Part shown: in pieces, positions 45,175-57,630 of the stretch | Layout: each line of letters begins with the position of its first letter | How positions within the stretch are numbered: position 1 is the first letter of the stretch | Source of the DNA: Tanypteryx hageni | Lineage: Eukaryota; Arthropoda; Insecta; Odonata; Petaluridae | NCBI GenBank assembly: GCA_028673005.1 | Contig: CM054113.1 | Location: 67,334,350 to 67,398,349, forward strand | Direction: 5' to 3' | Length of the DNA stretch: 64,000 nt | Program-made: the position numbers and the translations under genes | Notes under the pieces: generated by a model | The model's database searches: none | What the model was told of the DNA's origin: nothing | What the model saw: the letters and a program-made list of their open reading frames with translations, nothing else

Positions 45175-46743
45175 AACAATGCTGTCTACTGCGGAAACCT
45201 CCAATCGAAGTTCAATTAGTAATGTTAACATCATCTTTAAAGAGAAAAATACACTATTCACCTTCCATCCCCACAACTGTTATTCTCATTCTTTGGGAGT
45301 ATGGATGGTATCATTTTCTAAATAGCTCGAACAATTGAGTAAAGTAACAATTTAACAAAATTGTATGACCTATTGGGGAAAATAATGGTTAACAATTATA
45401 AAAATACTAAAACACAAAAATGGAAGACAGTGCTTAAAAAAAAGGCACCAAATTCTACCAAAAAGTCATTCAAATGTCCTTCTATCCTTTGCGGTTTGTG
45501 GAACAACAATACTGCACTAGTTCAGGGAGATAATAAATATCGAGTTGTATCAATGTTAAGGTGACTAGACAAGTTAAATTAATAGTGAGAAGTATCACAA
45601 TAAAAATACTCTTATAATACTATTTTTTTTAAAACAAACACATCTACTAATTAACTAATAATTAAATAAGAACAGAAGTTACAAACACAACTATAACAGA
45701 CATGAATCTCTTTTGAAATTTTTACTGGTTCAGAAAACAAGGAATGGAAAAAATATCATTTGAGGATTCCAAATCAAGGATATCACCCAAAAAAAAAACT
45801 TCAGTACTCAAGAAAAAAACAAATATTTTCTGTAACTAAGGTTATAATAAACATGCACAGCATACACTTGTAAACATACATTCCATAAAAATTAATGAAT
45901 GTATAAAAAATTGTGTGAATCACGCTATTAATTTTAACTGATCCACCATTATCCCACATTATTAAAATAAAGTTAACAACAAATCCAGATTTTTTCTAAA
46001 TACATGATAATTTACAAACAATGCATGTGATCTATATAGTATCATACAAAAATATTAGAAGAAGGACACTAAGTTTCAGTAAGAAACTAAGCAATTAAAT
46101 GATAATGGTTAACTCAGCATAACTGTGAAATATCTGTTCTGTACTATCTGCATAATAAAGGCAATAAAAACTGTCAATTGCCAATCATCAAGAAGTCATT
46201 ATATAGAGATGCCAGAAAATATCTTCAAGAATCAAATCATTTAGTGTAAGGTTTTCCTTAAAATCACATTAATATAACCAGTAATTTTTCAGGTAATTAC
46301 ATCAGAAAGCTTCAATAATGTTAGTTGATAGTACCTTGCAAATTATATTTACTGCGATGTAAAACTGAGCAAACTTGCACAAAATTATCCAAATTTCCAG
46401 CACACTGCCAATGTACTTTCATCTTTTTCAGCAGAGATCAATGCAGTAGAATATTAACTTCATGTCTGTATTTTGATTATTTTATTATAAGTGTAATTTT
46501 TATAGCACACTAAGAATAAGCTGCCTCTATCAAAATAATTAAATTGAATTTGGCAATTTCCAATGAGATATGGCAATGTCCACAGCATGTGCATGACAAT
46601 TTTAATTTGCAACTAATTTGGCAGCAATTTAGTAACACAATGCAAGCAATGCGGAGAGCTATACTGAAACAACACAAATTGCATGACATAATTTGAAAAA
46701 TTTACTTGACCAGTTTCTCAATCAAATATGTTCCAAAAAAATA

Positions 46744-47252
46744 CAGTGAAATATCATTAGATCACATTTGTTCCCACATCTCTGAAATCAAAATTCTAAC
46801 TAGGTATAAATTCCAAGAATGAATTAATGGTAAAAATAGACATTACTGTTTCCTTAAAACATTTAAATAGATTTCATTTAAATCAAAGTAGCATGAAATA
46901 TCTTGAAGCTATTTTTAAGTTCATAAACTTTTCAAAGCCTAACTAGTCAAAATAATTGGTTTCTGGAGGAAACTCAATGTTGAAGCCACTATATCTTCGT
47001 GCATTTAACTAATATTGCACAATAAAAAAATAAAACATTAAAAATATTAACAGCTTCATGTGCTTGAATGTTGGAAATTTTTAATTTGTTTATACAGAAA
47101 GTTTATAAGAAATATTCTCATTATGAGGATGATAAATCTGATGGAAAGGTCTTCGTTATGGAGCATAACCTCAAAATACATACTTCATTTTGAATTATGT
47201 AAAAAAACAACACAACAGTAAATGAAAGGACTGCCATAACGAGATTTCACTG
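46744..47252. mobile_element. Tigger-type MITE, 509 bp
   Basis: Left CAGTGAAATATCATTAGATC, right reversed CAGTGAAATCTCGTTATGGC; TA on both edges (46742-46743, 47253-47254). Non-coding. It lies between the two alternative last exons of the LRRFIP2-like gene. Confidence 0.75.
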
Positions 47253-47561
47253 TATGTATAGACTTGAAAAACCTAGTTTAAAAAAAGTTACTAAGGCACA
47301 AAGCAAGTGAATTACAATGGAAACCAAACATCTAGTATATGTAGTTGTTTGAAGGTAGTTATGATATTAGCTCTAAACCCAAGGTTGAAAAAAACAGCAA
47401 AAAAAACAGGAATTTGAGGACAAGCAAGTGGATAGAAAAAATTCTAGATAGAAATGGGTCTAGGAATGTGCCATTGGACCCTACATGTCCTCTAACTGCT
47501 CTGGAGTGGGAACGCGATTGAGGAGGGGATGACCACCCACTCCTCCATCCCAAACCCCTTC

Positions 47562-47678
47562 TTATAGGTCCAACAGAATGGTTGACACGGTTGAGGACCG
47601 CCTGAGGCGCTCACACTGGCGCTGTAGGGCCGAATAGCCTGCTTCACAGAGCTGCAACCGCTGCTGAGAATCCCTCAC
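47562..47678 (-). CDS. LRRFIP2: LRRFIP2-like alternative last exon (proximal)
   Basis: On the minus strand an acceptor ending AATCCTCAG is followed by 38 codons and TAA. The peptide begins VRDSQQRLQLCEAGYSALQR and ends TILLDL. It corresponds position by position to the start of the distal last exon: VRDSQQRL against LRESQTRL, ALQRQCERL against HLQRRLDKL, and both end in Leu-Asp/Lys-(Asp)-Leu and stop. It opens in phase 0 after the 50.8-kb exon. Base composition is much richer in G+C than the surrounding intron, and codons such as CTG, CAG and CGC dominate, which suggests selection on coding sequence. The heptad pattern is weaker at its end and it carries two Cys residues. It may give a separate isoform or act as a poison exon; neither can be told apart from DNA alone. 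Confidence 0.7.
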   Translation of the reverse strand: MRDSQQRLQLCEAGYSALQRQCERLRRSSTVSTILLDL

Positions 47679-48963
47679 CTGAGGATTTTGGCCCCATTGG
47701 AAGGCAAAGGCCCATTGATTAGGTCTTTTTTTTCACTGCCCACCTTTACCATGCTCCACATTCACTTCTCAGTACACATGGATCAAGCAATACAGCTTGT
47801 GAAACAATAAAGTTAAAGGGTCTTAAAAAAAGACCAGCTTTTCAAAAAACCAAACAAACATCTAAACATAAATGATGGTGAAAGAAAAAACCGATTAATA
47901 GCCATGCCCACATAACAATGGAGAAAATACATTTAGAGTAGACGCGTTGATTATCACAACAACAAAAACACCCAGTGCTTAAAAAAATCACATTTCCATA
48001 GAAAGTGCTTATCTCACCACTTCCTGTCAAACTTACCGCTCTCTTTTTGGCAACACTTCCAATTGAGCCAAAAATAATTTTGTCAGAACATACCAACATG
48101 TAAAAATGAGAAAAATGCAAAAAGTTGACAATCCCCTTGAATGCCCACTGACAAACAATTATATTAAAAAATGCTTTATGATCTGGAGGGATAAAATTTA
48201 TGCGTGAAACAATTAATTTCCACTTCAAACATTAGTGAATACATTTATAGGATAAAATAAGCCAATATGCATTAATGGATGACCTAATTTATTCTGAAAT
48301 TTTTACCATTAAGCCACTTTTGATAGAATTAAATTTCCATAGATAAATGAAATCAAATTTCTTTCAAATGGCCAGTCATGAAGGAACAGAAGCAAGAGCA
48401 ACTTCCATTATAAGTCAGCTTTGGTAACTAAACAATGGTCACGCAAAGTATAAAATATCAGGGAGGATGAAGTATAACTATGCAAAATATACTTAAGTCA
48501 GAAGAAGTATAGTGCAAAGGCATAAATTTCGTCCTCCAGTGCAATAAACATTCAAATCAAATACAAGAAAAAGAAAGCTTTTGCTACAATTTAAGCAACT
48601 AACTAGATGAATTCAAAAATCTAGATAAAAAAATGTTTCATGTGAGTAAAAATAATTACATTTCAAATGATTCATATTAAGCTGCCAACTACTACAAATT
48701 ATATTTAAGCTACAGTTAAGTTACTGGAGCAATCTATTCAAAATAAAACCACAACATGAAATAGCTACTAAATGAGGTGATTACGAGGATTTGATAGATG
48801 AGAGAAGGAATAATTTTAAACCACTCAATTTCACAACAGACAAGGCACTTCACATTAAGTTCTATTTTAACTTTTAGGAAAATTATATTTTCTAAATTTC
48901 TAAAGACATGACTAATGCATGTATATTATAAATTTTTGCTGTGATATGAATCTAAGGCATCAA
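47679..48963. other. LRRFIP2-like intron, unassigned
   Basis: No repeat recognised except at its end. Confidence 0.5.
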
Positions 48964-49225
48964 CAGTGGCAGATTTAAGGGGGTCAGACCTGGCAGCCAA
49001 CAGGGGGCCCCATAAATCCAGAGGTCTCATTACCATAATGTTTTTCACGCATTTTCAACTTTATTAATTTTGTAAATAATTTTCCTATACTGTCTATTAT
49101 TATTTTGTTTATGCTTTATAGAAGTTGGTTAAATAATATTTAGATTAAAAATTAGTTTTTTAATATCCTTATAGGGCCACAGATTTCATACCACCAGGGG
49201 CCCAAAGAGTCTTAATCTGCCATTG
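48964..49225. mobile_element. hAT MITE, 262 bp
   Basis: CAGTGGCAGATTTAAGGGGG at the left; reversed right end CAATGGCAGATTAAGACTCT. Target duplication GGCATCAA (48956-48963) / AGCATCAA (49226-49233), 7 of 8. GGGGGCCCC and GGGGCCC near the two ends are shared. Confidence 0.88.
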
Positions 49226-49233
49226 AGCATCAA

Positions 49234-50810
49234 GATAACAAATGAAGTAGATACTTGTAGGGATGGGTAGGTGTATAAATAGCCAAGTACTTGTTCCATG
49301 GTCTATGACCAATTTCAATAAGATTGCCTCATCTCACTTTATCAAAAATATCCAGCACAACACTGCCAGTTGAAACAGTTTCCTCGTGATACCATAAAGA
49401 TAATTAACTTTTTAGAATGGACTACAGTATTATAAAAAGTATTCCACCAATATATGTTTGAAGTTTTGCTAATCGACAAAATTAGGATGACAATCACTTT
49501 TAGCAGTAACATGCGATTCCTTAAAAATTTAATTATGCACTTCAGCTGAAAATTGTAAATTATAATTAACTGGTGCAATAAATATGAAAAGACAAACTGG
49601 AATGATGAGTGCATTTCTTTATAAAAAAATCCAAATTAATATTACTTTAATACTTATCTGAAAAACTTAGATTCACAAATTCTTATAGAATCTTGCTTAA
49701 TGGTACTACACATAACAATGAACTTTGCAAGGTAAGATAAAATAATCATATATTAAAGAAATGATTGACCACAAAAATGTATGGATTTAAGTTTTATATG
49801 CAATAAAAAAGTTTAGGAAGTGGCATAACTATGGTAGAATGGAATCAGGTGCACGTTTTAATGAAAAATCTTAAATGATAGATGAAAAATTAATGCAAAA
49901 ATAATATTTTACAAACTTAAAAACACATTTAATTCCTAATTATTTTTAACATAATAAGTTAAAATATTATTTTGAGCATGTAAAAATAACTAGGAAAAAA
50001 GATTGATAATTTTTGTGTTTCTTAATGGGTCCCATATGACTATGGAATCCTATGCGCTGTATAGGCTTTGTAGCATAGCTTATCAACGAGCTTTGGATTC
50101 ATTTTAATATTTAATTTTAACTTTTGATAAAATTTACAAGTTTGTAATAAAGGTGATACTGAAAGAATACTCAACTTTCACAGATACAATAATTAATAAC
50201 AAAATCTATTAATTCCTACAAATTAATCCTAGGACTACTTACTGTTCATGCCTTCAATACAAAAGATTCTAAAACAGAAACTCCATCCAAAAAATGAATT
50301 AAAAACTTCCATACTCTTATGATCCTTGAATTTCCAAAAACATACATAGCATATAAAAATGAAAACTTTCTGCATAGGTGACTAGAAGACTAGGAAAAAG
50401 ATTCTTCATTTGCTAATAACAAAAACATTAACCACAAATTCCATTGACAAAAAAGTTAAACATCCACTTAAAAGCTCTATAGACAATGCTATGGAATAAC
50501 ATTTTAAAATTACTGCTAACATTATATAAACTAATTAAATTCAAGTAAATCCATATATCAAAACTATTTAATTGACAAATATATTTGTAACTGAACAAGT
50601 CAATGACAGAATACAAGCAAACAAGGAGATGCACTGCCACATCTGTTTTTCTTAAAATTCACAAAGAAATAACACATAACTATAGGAAAAATACTTATAA
50701 ACATGTATGAATAATTATAGGTCAAGGTTTTGGCTGAAACAGGAAATACTGAAATAACTGTAATCTAGGATTTTTGTAATTCACAATTTTTGACAGAAAA
50801 ATTGACTAAC
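49234..50810. other. LRRFIP2-like intron, unassigned
   Basis: AT-rich, no recognised element or exon. Confidence 0.5.
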
Positions 50811-50915
50811 CTCCCTCTGGAGCTTCCTTTTCTCCGACTTCAACTCCCCTTCAACTTTTTCGGCAGCTTCAGCAGCAGATTTGTATCTTATAACTTGGCT
50901 CTCAAGACGTGCCAC
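50811..50915 (-). CDS. LRRFIP2: LRRFIP2-like coiled-coil exon
   Basis: Minus-strand acceptor TTGCTCTTGTAG, a 105-nt exon of exactly 35 codons in phase 0 at both ends, donor GAG|GTTAGT. The peptide is [20 protein letters not shown] followed by [15 protein letters not shown]. It lines up without gaps with the LRRFIP1/2 block [36 protein letters not shown]. This is the last shared exon: both terminal exons downstream (47.6 kb and 44.1 kb) open in phase 0 and could be joined to it, so a splice choice must be made here if both are used. Confidence 0.9.
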
Positions 50916-52102
50916 CTACAAGAGCAAGATACATGTTCCATTAATTTCATCCCAATGCAACTCATCTCTACATTTATACAGTTAAACAGAAGATTTTCAA
51001 GCATAAAATAGCTGTATTAAAAGTTATAGTCTTAACAAGATTGAAAACTACATGTGAAGTTCTCAGCATGGACATTTTCATAAATATTCTGGAAATATCC
51101 TTAGAAACTTTGGGCTGGTAAACAAAACTACATCTGATTTTGCCTAGAATCTATGTACAAATGCACACATTTTACTAAACTACTAAAAACAAAATTGAAA
51201 AAAAAAACAGCAACTAAGTAAACCAACCATAAAAAATTTCTGTATCACTGCATAAATATGCCAGAATGATTAGCCATCTAAAAAATCATTCTCAAGAACC
51301 ACAGATGATAGATTAGTTAACACTTCACTGTGTATTCCTACATTTTGAGACAAAAATTTAAAGCAGTCTTTGTTGAATATTTCTACTGAAATAGTTGAAG
51401 GTTACAATAACGAATGGCATAGGTGTAATATTACATGGAGGTAACTACATACATGACATATTTCAAAGATTATATGAGCTAATTAATGCAATGACTTAAC
51501 AACACAATAAGAATGCAACCTATAAATCTTTTATAAGACTAACAGCAAAATCAATCAACTGGCAAAATTTTCTCTCCATGCAGTAGTAAGGTTCTTAACT
51601 GGAAACAAACTTCCATAAATGCACTCAGAAGGTTATGCCACAATCTACTAAGCTAATTCTTTAATTTCCAAACTTCTGAAATGTGAGCAAAACAACAGTG
51701 CAAATTTTGAAGCAAAGTAGCTTCAGATTAATTTTACAAAAAGTAAAAAAATGAACACCTTAAGGTCAGGTTGCATGTTTCATCTCCAAAACTATAGAAG
51801 TTTGGTACTAAGGACTTTTTGGGAAAAGGGCAATAAGAAAATTATACAAATGTTTCACCTAACCCCAGCAGGGGTGCCACCTATGAACAAAATATGAACT
51901 TCCATCATCTCATACAAAAAATATTAGCCATATCACAAAAGAAAAGTTGTAGAATCGTTATTTTAACATGATTACATAATCTCTAAAGAAAATCTCAGCC
52001 TTAATGTATGAACGCAAGAAATCTGCATCTTTCCTAACGTTTCATGAAATTGCATCAAAGGGAAAAATATTTTACAGAAAATAAAACAACACCACTACTT
52101 AC
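50916..52102. other. LRRFIP2-like intron, unassigned
   Basis: AT-rich, no recognised element or exon. Confidence 0.5.
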
Positions 52103-52182
52103 ATTAGCTTGCAGTGTCGATACATCTTGTTCAGCTTTCTGCAATTTAAATTTGTAATCACCTAGTTGCTTATTTGCCTCAC
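52103..52182 (-). CDS. LRRFIP2: LRRFIP2-like coiled-coil exon
   Basis: Minus-strand acceptor TTTTCTCAG, 80-nt exon, donor AAT|GTAAGT. It encodes EANKQLGDYKFKLQKAEQDV then STLQAN, nearly the family's diagnostic EANRQISDYKFKLxKAEQD block. The two first bases complete an Arg codon with the previous exon; it ends in phase 0, matching the next exon. Heptad hydrophobics (L, Y, F, L, A, V, L) continue the coiled coil without a break. The 5.4-kb intron before it (in transcription order) contains a full-length hAT transposon and a deleted Tigger, so intron length here is transposon-driven. Confidence 0.88.
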
Positions 52183-52996
52183 CTGAGAAAATTGAAGAAA
52201 ATTTCAATGAAAATATGACACATACATGGCAAATAAAAAGTTACTAGACTACATTAATAGAGATGTTGGTGAAATTTTAAAATTATGCAAAATTAACACA
52301 AACAAACCAAAAGTGTTTTTGCGATTTGAATTTAACTGAAAATTTCTGTCTTGGACTATCTATTGAATTTGGATATATACCAAGCTGAAAGCCAGGGCAA
52401 GAGTGAGGTAAGTAAAAGTCAATAACAATGGCAGCATTAATATGCTCAATTGGAAAGTCAGCCTTATGGAACAACTAAAATAACATCTTTCCTGTAGCCA
52501 AAGAAGAACATTCAATTATTAATGAGTGAAAGAGAAGCGGTAGGTAACTATTACGGGACACAGCAGCTCTAAGGAGAGTTGCACATTCCCCATTCATGAG
52601 ATATGCCAGAATGTTACTGTTATTATTATAGACTAAAAACCATAACTTAAACCAATGGTTTAGATGAGGGATGCAAAACTTCTGGTCACAGCCCACAAGC
52701 ACAGAAAACAATTGTTTTGAAAGTAAAAACTATAAAAAATTTTTACTATTACCCACATCAAAATGTGCTTTCATTCTGGCACACGAAATTACATAAAACT
52801 TGAAATTCTAAGAAAAACTGCATAACACTGTTAGACTGTAAAGACCTCATCCATATAAGCTATCAATAATTACTATTGGCACATCAGTCTGCCGTGATTG
52901 TATAAATTGAAACAACTTTACATGCATTCATTCCTGCTGCTGTCTAATCATCCGACTTAAATGTTGTATTCTACATTATGTACATTTTTTTAAGTA

Positions 52997-53684
52997 CAGC
53001 AATACCCCACTTAATGAATGGGATACGTTCCACAAAAATCATTCATTAAACGAAGCATGTATTTCCAATGAATTTGCTACATATTGCACACTTGCCCTAA
53101 TTGAATCCTTATTCTTGTGAATGGTGCACAGAGTAAAAGGAGGAAGGCCTAAAACCTTAGAAATCACATTTAGCTTTTTGCCAACATTGAAACTCCACAA
53201 AACCTCTAATTTCATATCTAATGTGATACACTTTCGTTTATTAGCAGAATCATTCACTTCACTGCTACTTGCTTTTCTTTTACCACTCATTTTTAATCGT
53301 TAAGGGGGTCAAGTTTTCAACATACTGTAGCACAAAAAATCGGCACATATTCACCATCCCAGGGTTGACCACCGACTGCCACTTCATAGCCTACAACAGT
53401 ACTTGTATAAATGTTGCACTCTGTTGGTTGACAAAATTTTGCAACATTGTACATATATGAGGCAAGCCTTGAGTTGAAAGCTGCATGTGCGTTTTAGTTA
53501 ATTCGCTCATATCCATTCTATATGAGACTCGCTCTGAGTATTTGGTAAATTTTGTTACGAATGGAAAACATTGCATTCATTATAACGAGTCTGACATTTG
53601 TTCAGCGAATTTTTGGTGCTAATTTATAGCATACGCTATAGCGAATATTTATTAAACGTGCATTCGTTGTGCGGGGTATTACTG
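52997..53684 (-). mobile_element. Internally deleted Tigger-type element
   Basis: Ends CAGCAATACCCCACTTAATG and, reversed, CAGTAATACCCCGCACAACG form inverted repeats; TA stands at both outer edges (52995-52996, 53685-53686). At 688 bp it keeps only the 5' part of a transposase (53039-53290). A third Tigger family in this window, by its ends. Confidence 0.9.
53039..53290 (-). pseudogene. Tigger N-terminal HTH fragment, 83 codons
   Basis: A clean minus-strand ORF starting MSGKRKASSSEVNDSANKRK and continuing with CITLDMKLEVLWSFNVGKKL, then HKNKDSIRASVQYV. This matches the first DNA-binding domain of Tigger/TIGD proteins (basic Ser-rich start, LxxKLEVL helix, then KNKxxIR). The second DNA-binding domain and the DDE domain are missing. 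The fragment is open from ATG to stop; a translated product could in principle bind element ends, but I see no evidence of expression. Confidence 0.75.
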
Positions 53685-54137
53685 TACTGATTCCAATGCT
53701 GAGTCCTGATTGCTAATTCTGAAATCTACTGCAATTTTCCAATTATAATATGCACCCAATATAATAAACACCCAGGTTTTCATGAGTGAAATGCCAAAAT
53801 TACCTTATATATAATACCTAAAATTTTAGTAATAAGATCAATTTAATCCATGCAAGTTTAAGTGAATGATACAAACTTTTAGTATAATATAAAATGCTAG
53901 TTTACCAAATCTACAACTATGTATTGATTAAATTATGTAAGCATAAAAAATATAAAATGTTTATCTTTTTGGCGAGGCTGAAAGTAAAAGATCTCCTATT
54001 TTTGCTTTTGAAACAAAAATTTAAATTGAAATTCCATCAAAATGCAACATTACAACATTAACAACAACTCTGCTTTATCGGAGACAATGTGTTCATAAGT
54101 AACTATTATTAACAAGCTGAAAAATTGAGTTTGTTAC

Positions 54138-57100
54138 CAGTGGCGTCGCGTGCCCATTTAGGTTGGGTGTGCTTTTATTGGGGAGGGGGTTATGCAACCC
54201 GAGCTACAAAATTCACGTGTTAATTTGAACGTACGATTGCATTTTTATCGACGTGTGAAAGTTTTAAGAGAGCATAAGCGCTCTTCTTAATTGGTCTAAT
54301 GCAATTAATCTTAGAATAATTTTGAATACTTTAATTTACTAACTGATATGATTTTAACTATACAATCCATAATTATGGACAACACAAAGGTTCCCCGTCA
54401 AATAGACTTGAGCTATGCATCACGCGCGCCGTTTATGTGAGAATGGTTAACGCTTCGTTGTGAGAAGATACTAGAGTGAGGTACGAATTATCTGTATTTT
54501 GTTACGATTTTTAAATATGTACAACCATATAATACGTACAGAAATCTGAAAAAGTAATCACTTGGGAAAATATTATTTTCCGGATTGAATCAAAGAAAGG
54601 CTTAAAAAACTCATTTTACTTATTTATACACCAGTTCCAATCTCCTGTTTTGCCTTAGGAATTTTGTTAGCACATCATTATAAAAAGAAGGTCTTTTCTT
54701 GAGTTCCACCAGCAATGTCTTTTCAATGGCGAGTGAACTTAGGCCGCATAACCTTTCCTGCGTTTGTGTTCCTCTATAACACGTATGTATTCTCTTCATA
54801 GCCGAATAAGAACACTCGACTGTAGCAGTAGAACTCGGAATCGTCATGATAAGTTCCGCTAATTTATAAATCTCCTTGAATGCAACCTGAAGCTGATTTT
54901 CTTGCATGGATTTTAATAGGTGATGCACTGGTTTCCTCGCAAATTCATCAGGAGAAAAGAGCACTTTTAGTTCATTTTTTAGGCGAACGTAGTCAAAAAC
55001 TGGTCCATAGAAATCCTTTAATTTTTCTAGAATACCATCAGGAAAAGTTTTCGCATACTGATCATATCTTTCGCTACAAAGGAGTTGAAAAAACTCAAGT
55101 TTCGAAAGTGAAGAGTATCTTTCTTCCATCTCCAGGCACATGCAGTCGACTATTCTCTTGTATAATCGAAGGCACGCGCTCTTCTCCTCTTCTATAGATC
55201 CTTTTCGTCTTTTAGGCTTCGACGACTCAACCGTATGCTTTTTCTTTGCAGAAACCCAAATATCATCAAATCCATGTTCCTTGTCATTCCTAAGCTATTT
55301 CATAGTATCATGCACTTTTTTACAACAGTACAATATGTCAAAGGATGATGTTTGCAATATATTATTCAAAACATCAATATAGCCAAACAGAACAGAAAAA
55401 ATTTCTTGCAAAAAAATTGTTTGAAAATCTTGCAAGAAATACAGAATACCACGAGCTTTGATGACAGCATCCACATCCCACACCCCAGAATTCTCCACAA
55501 TGTGTTAAAAAAATGCAATAAGTTGACTTCTGTGGCGTTTTACTGTGTTTGATAATCGGGAAGTAAAATTCCATCTGGTTGGTGCGAAGGAGGGTAATTT
55601 TTTAGCAACAAAATCTTGCAAAGCATTTACTCTTTTCGATGATTTAGAAAAATATGCTGCCAATCCACTGATAGTTTGGAAAAACAATCTACATTCCTTG
55701 ATATTCAAGAGGCTTTGCTTCAGAACTAAGTTAAACGTGAGCGTAGCAATGCGTAAATATTGCTAAAGGATAGGCCTCGATAACTTTACTCTGCAACCCA
55801 TTAATATGTCCACTCATTACACAGGCACCATCATAAGTTTGGCCGACCAACTTGTCCTTAATATTAAATTCCTCAACTCTGTTTACAACTTGTTTAAAAA
55901 GACCACTAGACGTTCTATCATCACTTACGTCTGTAAATCCGATAAACTTTTCGTGTGTTTGCCCATTATGGACAAAACGGAAAACAGTTGATAGCTGCGA
56001 TTTCGACATTACATCAGAAGTTTCATCCAGAAGAATGGCCACAAATGTAGCGGAAGAAATTTCTTTCTTTATAGCATCTTTAACCACATCAGATATAGCG
56101 TTAATGATATCATTTTGTACTGTGGGAGAAGTTCCTCGAAATACAGTCGATGCCTTTAAATGACCGTCTAAAAGAGGATCATACTCACGGAGCACATTTA
56201 AAAATTCTATATAATTCCTTCGGTTGGCTGAATCTTCAGACTCGTCATGACCTCTCAAAGGAAGCTCTTGCTTAGCCAAATAACATACAGCGTCAATTAA
56301 TCTTTTTAAAACGTCTCTATTTTTCTTTTCTTGTTCATTATGACGACTAATTTCAATTTTCCTTTGGCTGTCAATGAGAGTGTCAATTCTTTGTTTTCCA
56401 AACATCTTAAGATTTAAAAATGACTGAACATGTGGCTGGGAGCGCTCATGTTTTTGCATTGCTGCAGCTAAATGATTAAGATCGGAATACCCGTGCTTAT
56501 TCCAAACACCTTTCTCTTTGGAGAATAATAAACAAGGCCAACAAAAAAGTCTTGACAGCACTTCACATCCAGTTAACCATTCTACTGAATCGTATTGTGA
56601 AACAGAGAAATGTCTCATGTACTCAGTTTTTGCATCTTTGTGCTTGCACAGTAAATTTGGAAGAGGAGGACGAGGCTTACCTTCTTCGACTATGTTCATA
56701 CAATCCGCAAAAGCTCTGGCAGAAAATGGGGCATTCAGTACATCGTCAACACTGTTTACCATTGTAAATATGGGCAAAAAGTTATAAATTATATCTAAAA
56801 AATTATAAATATATGTTAAAAACTTGTCTAAATTGGTGTCATAAACACGTCGGTTCACACTTTACCCCACGCACGCAAAACAGACGAAACTCAGAAAACA
56901 AAAACAGCATCTAATGACAAGTAACAACGTTGAATTGGATTGCTTCACACAATAGCCAATCACAACCGCTAACTACTTCTGGGTGCTGTTGTCTCAGCGC
57001 ACACCCTGCCACGCCTTCTGGACGGTTTAAATCCACAAGGTGGATAAGAATTTGACCCGCTGCGCCATCTGTACTTATGTTTAAAGGGCTCAAAGCTATC

Positions 57101-57335
57101 CGTATTTCTTACCGCACACCCGGGCTATTAACGTGAATGTGATACAATGTTTACGCGCCGAAACTTCTCCTCTTCATGAAACATTGTATATTGGATTTGG
57201 TTTTAGGAATCACGCGAAGCCAGAAAACGATTAGGGGAGTCTTTAACAGGAATAAATGCAAAAATATAATATCTGTGACATTGCAAATCCGTGGGTGTGC
57301 ACCGCACACCTAGCACACCATGAATATACGCTTCT
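54138..57335 (-). mobile_element. Near full-length hAT (ZMYM1-like) in LRRFIP2-like intron
   Basis: The left end CAGTGGCGTCGCGTGCCC is typical of this hAT group. The right end around 57.30-57.34 kb carries a related GC-richer stretch (GCACACCTAGCACACC) but the terminal bases are degraded; 57335 is approximate and I could not find a clean 8-bp target duplication. It contains an almost readable minus-strand transposase. It sits between the 52.1-kb and 57.6-kb coding exons, in opposite insertion terms neutral to splicing. Confidence 0.8.
54620..56858 (-). pseudogene. hAT transposase, ZMYM1-like, lightly damaged
   Basis: The first open block (56858-55731, 375 codons) has a TTF-type zinc finger with LFCWPCLLFSKEKGVWNKHG. 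It continues with the catalytic domain: FVAILLDETSDVMSKSQLST carries the first Asp and GQTYDGACVMSGHINGLQSK the second. A frame shift of about two bases near 55732 follows HCYAHV. The next block, AAYFSKSSKRVNALQDFVAK with APTRWNFTSRL, runs on through one TAA at about 55505 and one TAG at about 55295, both in the same frame. The last block (55141-54620) ends with STATVECSYSAMKRIHTCYR and RLCGLSSLAIEK, the dimerisation domain with the C-terminal Glu. Only one frame shift and two stops over about 2.2 kb mean it died recently. It is the best-preserved transposase of the window. Confidence 0.9.
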
Positions 57336-57630
57336 TTTCATTACCATGTATAATACCCACCCTAACTTTTTGGTCAATTTTTTCTGATGAAATTGCATAT
57401 TATACATGGAAAATTATGGTAATCTTATAAAAAAATGTTTTTTCATTCTACACAAATTCATATATAAGTCACTTAGTAAACCTTCTGTTAAAGATAAATA
57501 CATACTAGTCATTTAAGGGAGCACATGAATACCTAAATCAGTCAGAGAATTATTTCTACATTTCTACAATCGCTTTTGAAAAAATGAGAAAATTTCATAG
57601 CCTATAAATGCAACTTTAGGAACAACTTAC

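Noticed and set aside
47842..48228. 128-codon minus ORF as a further LRRFIP2-like exon
   Set aside because: No coiled-coil pattern and no family similarity; hydrophobic composition from AT-rich sequence.
55806..56787. Plus-strand ORFs over the 54-kb hAT
   Set aside because: Shadows of the minus-strand transposase.
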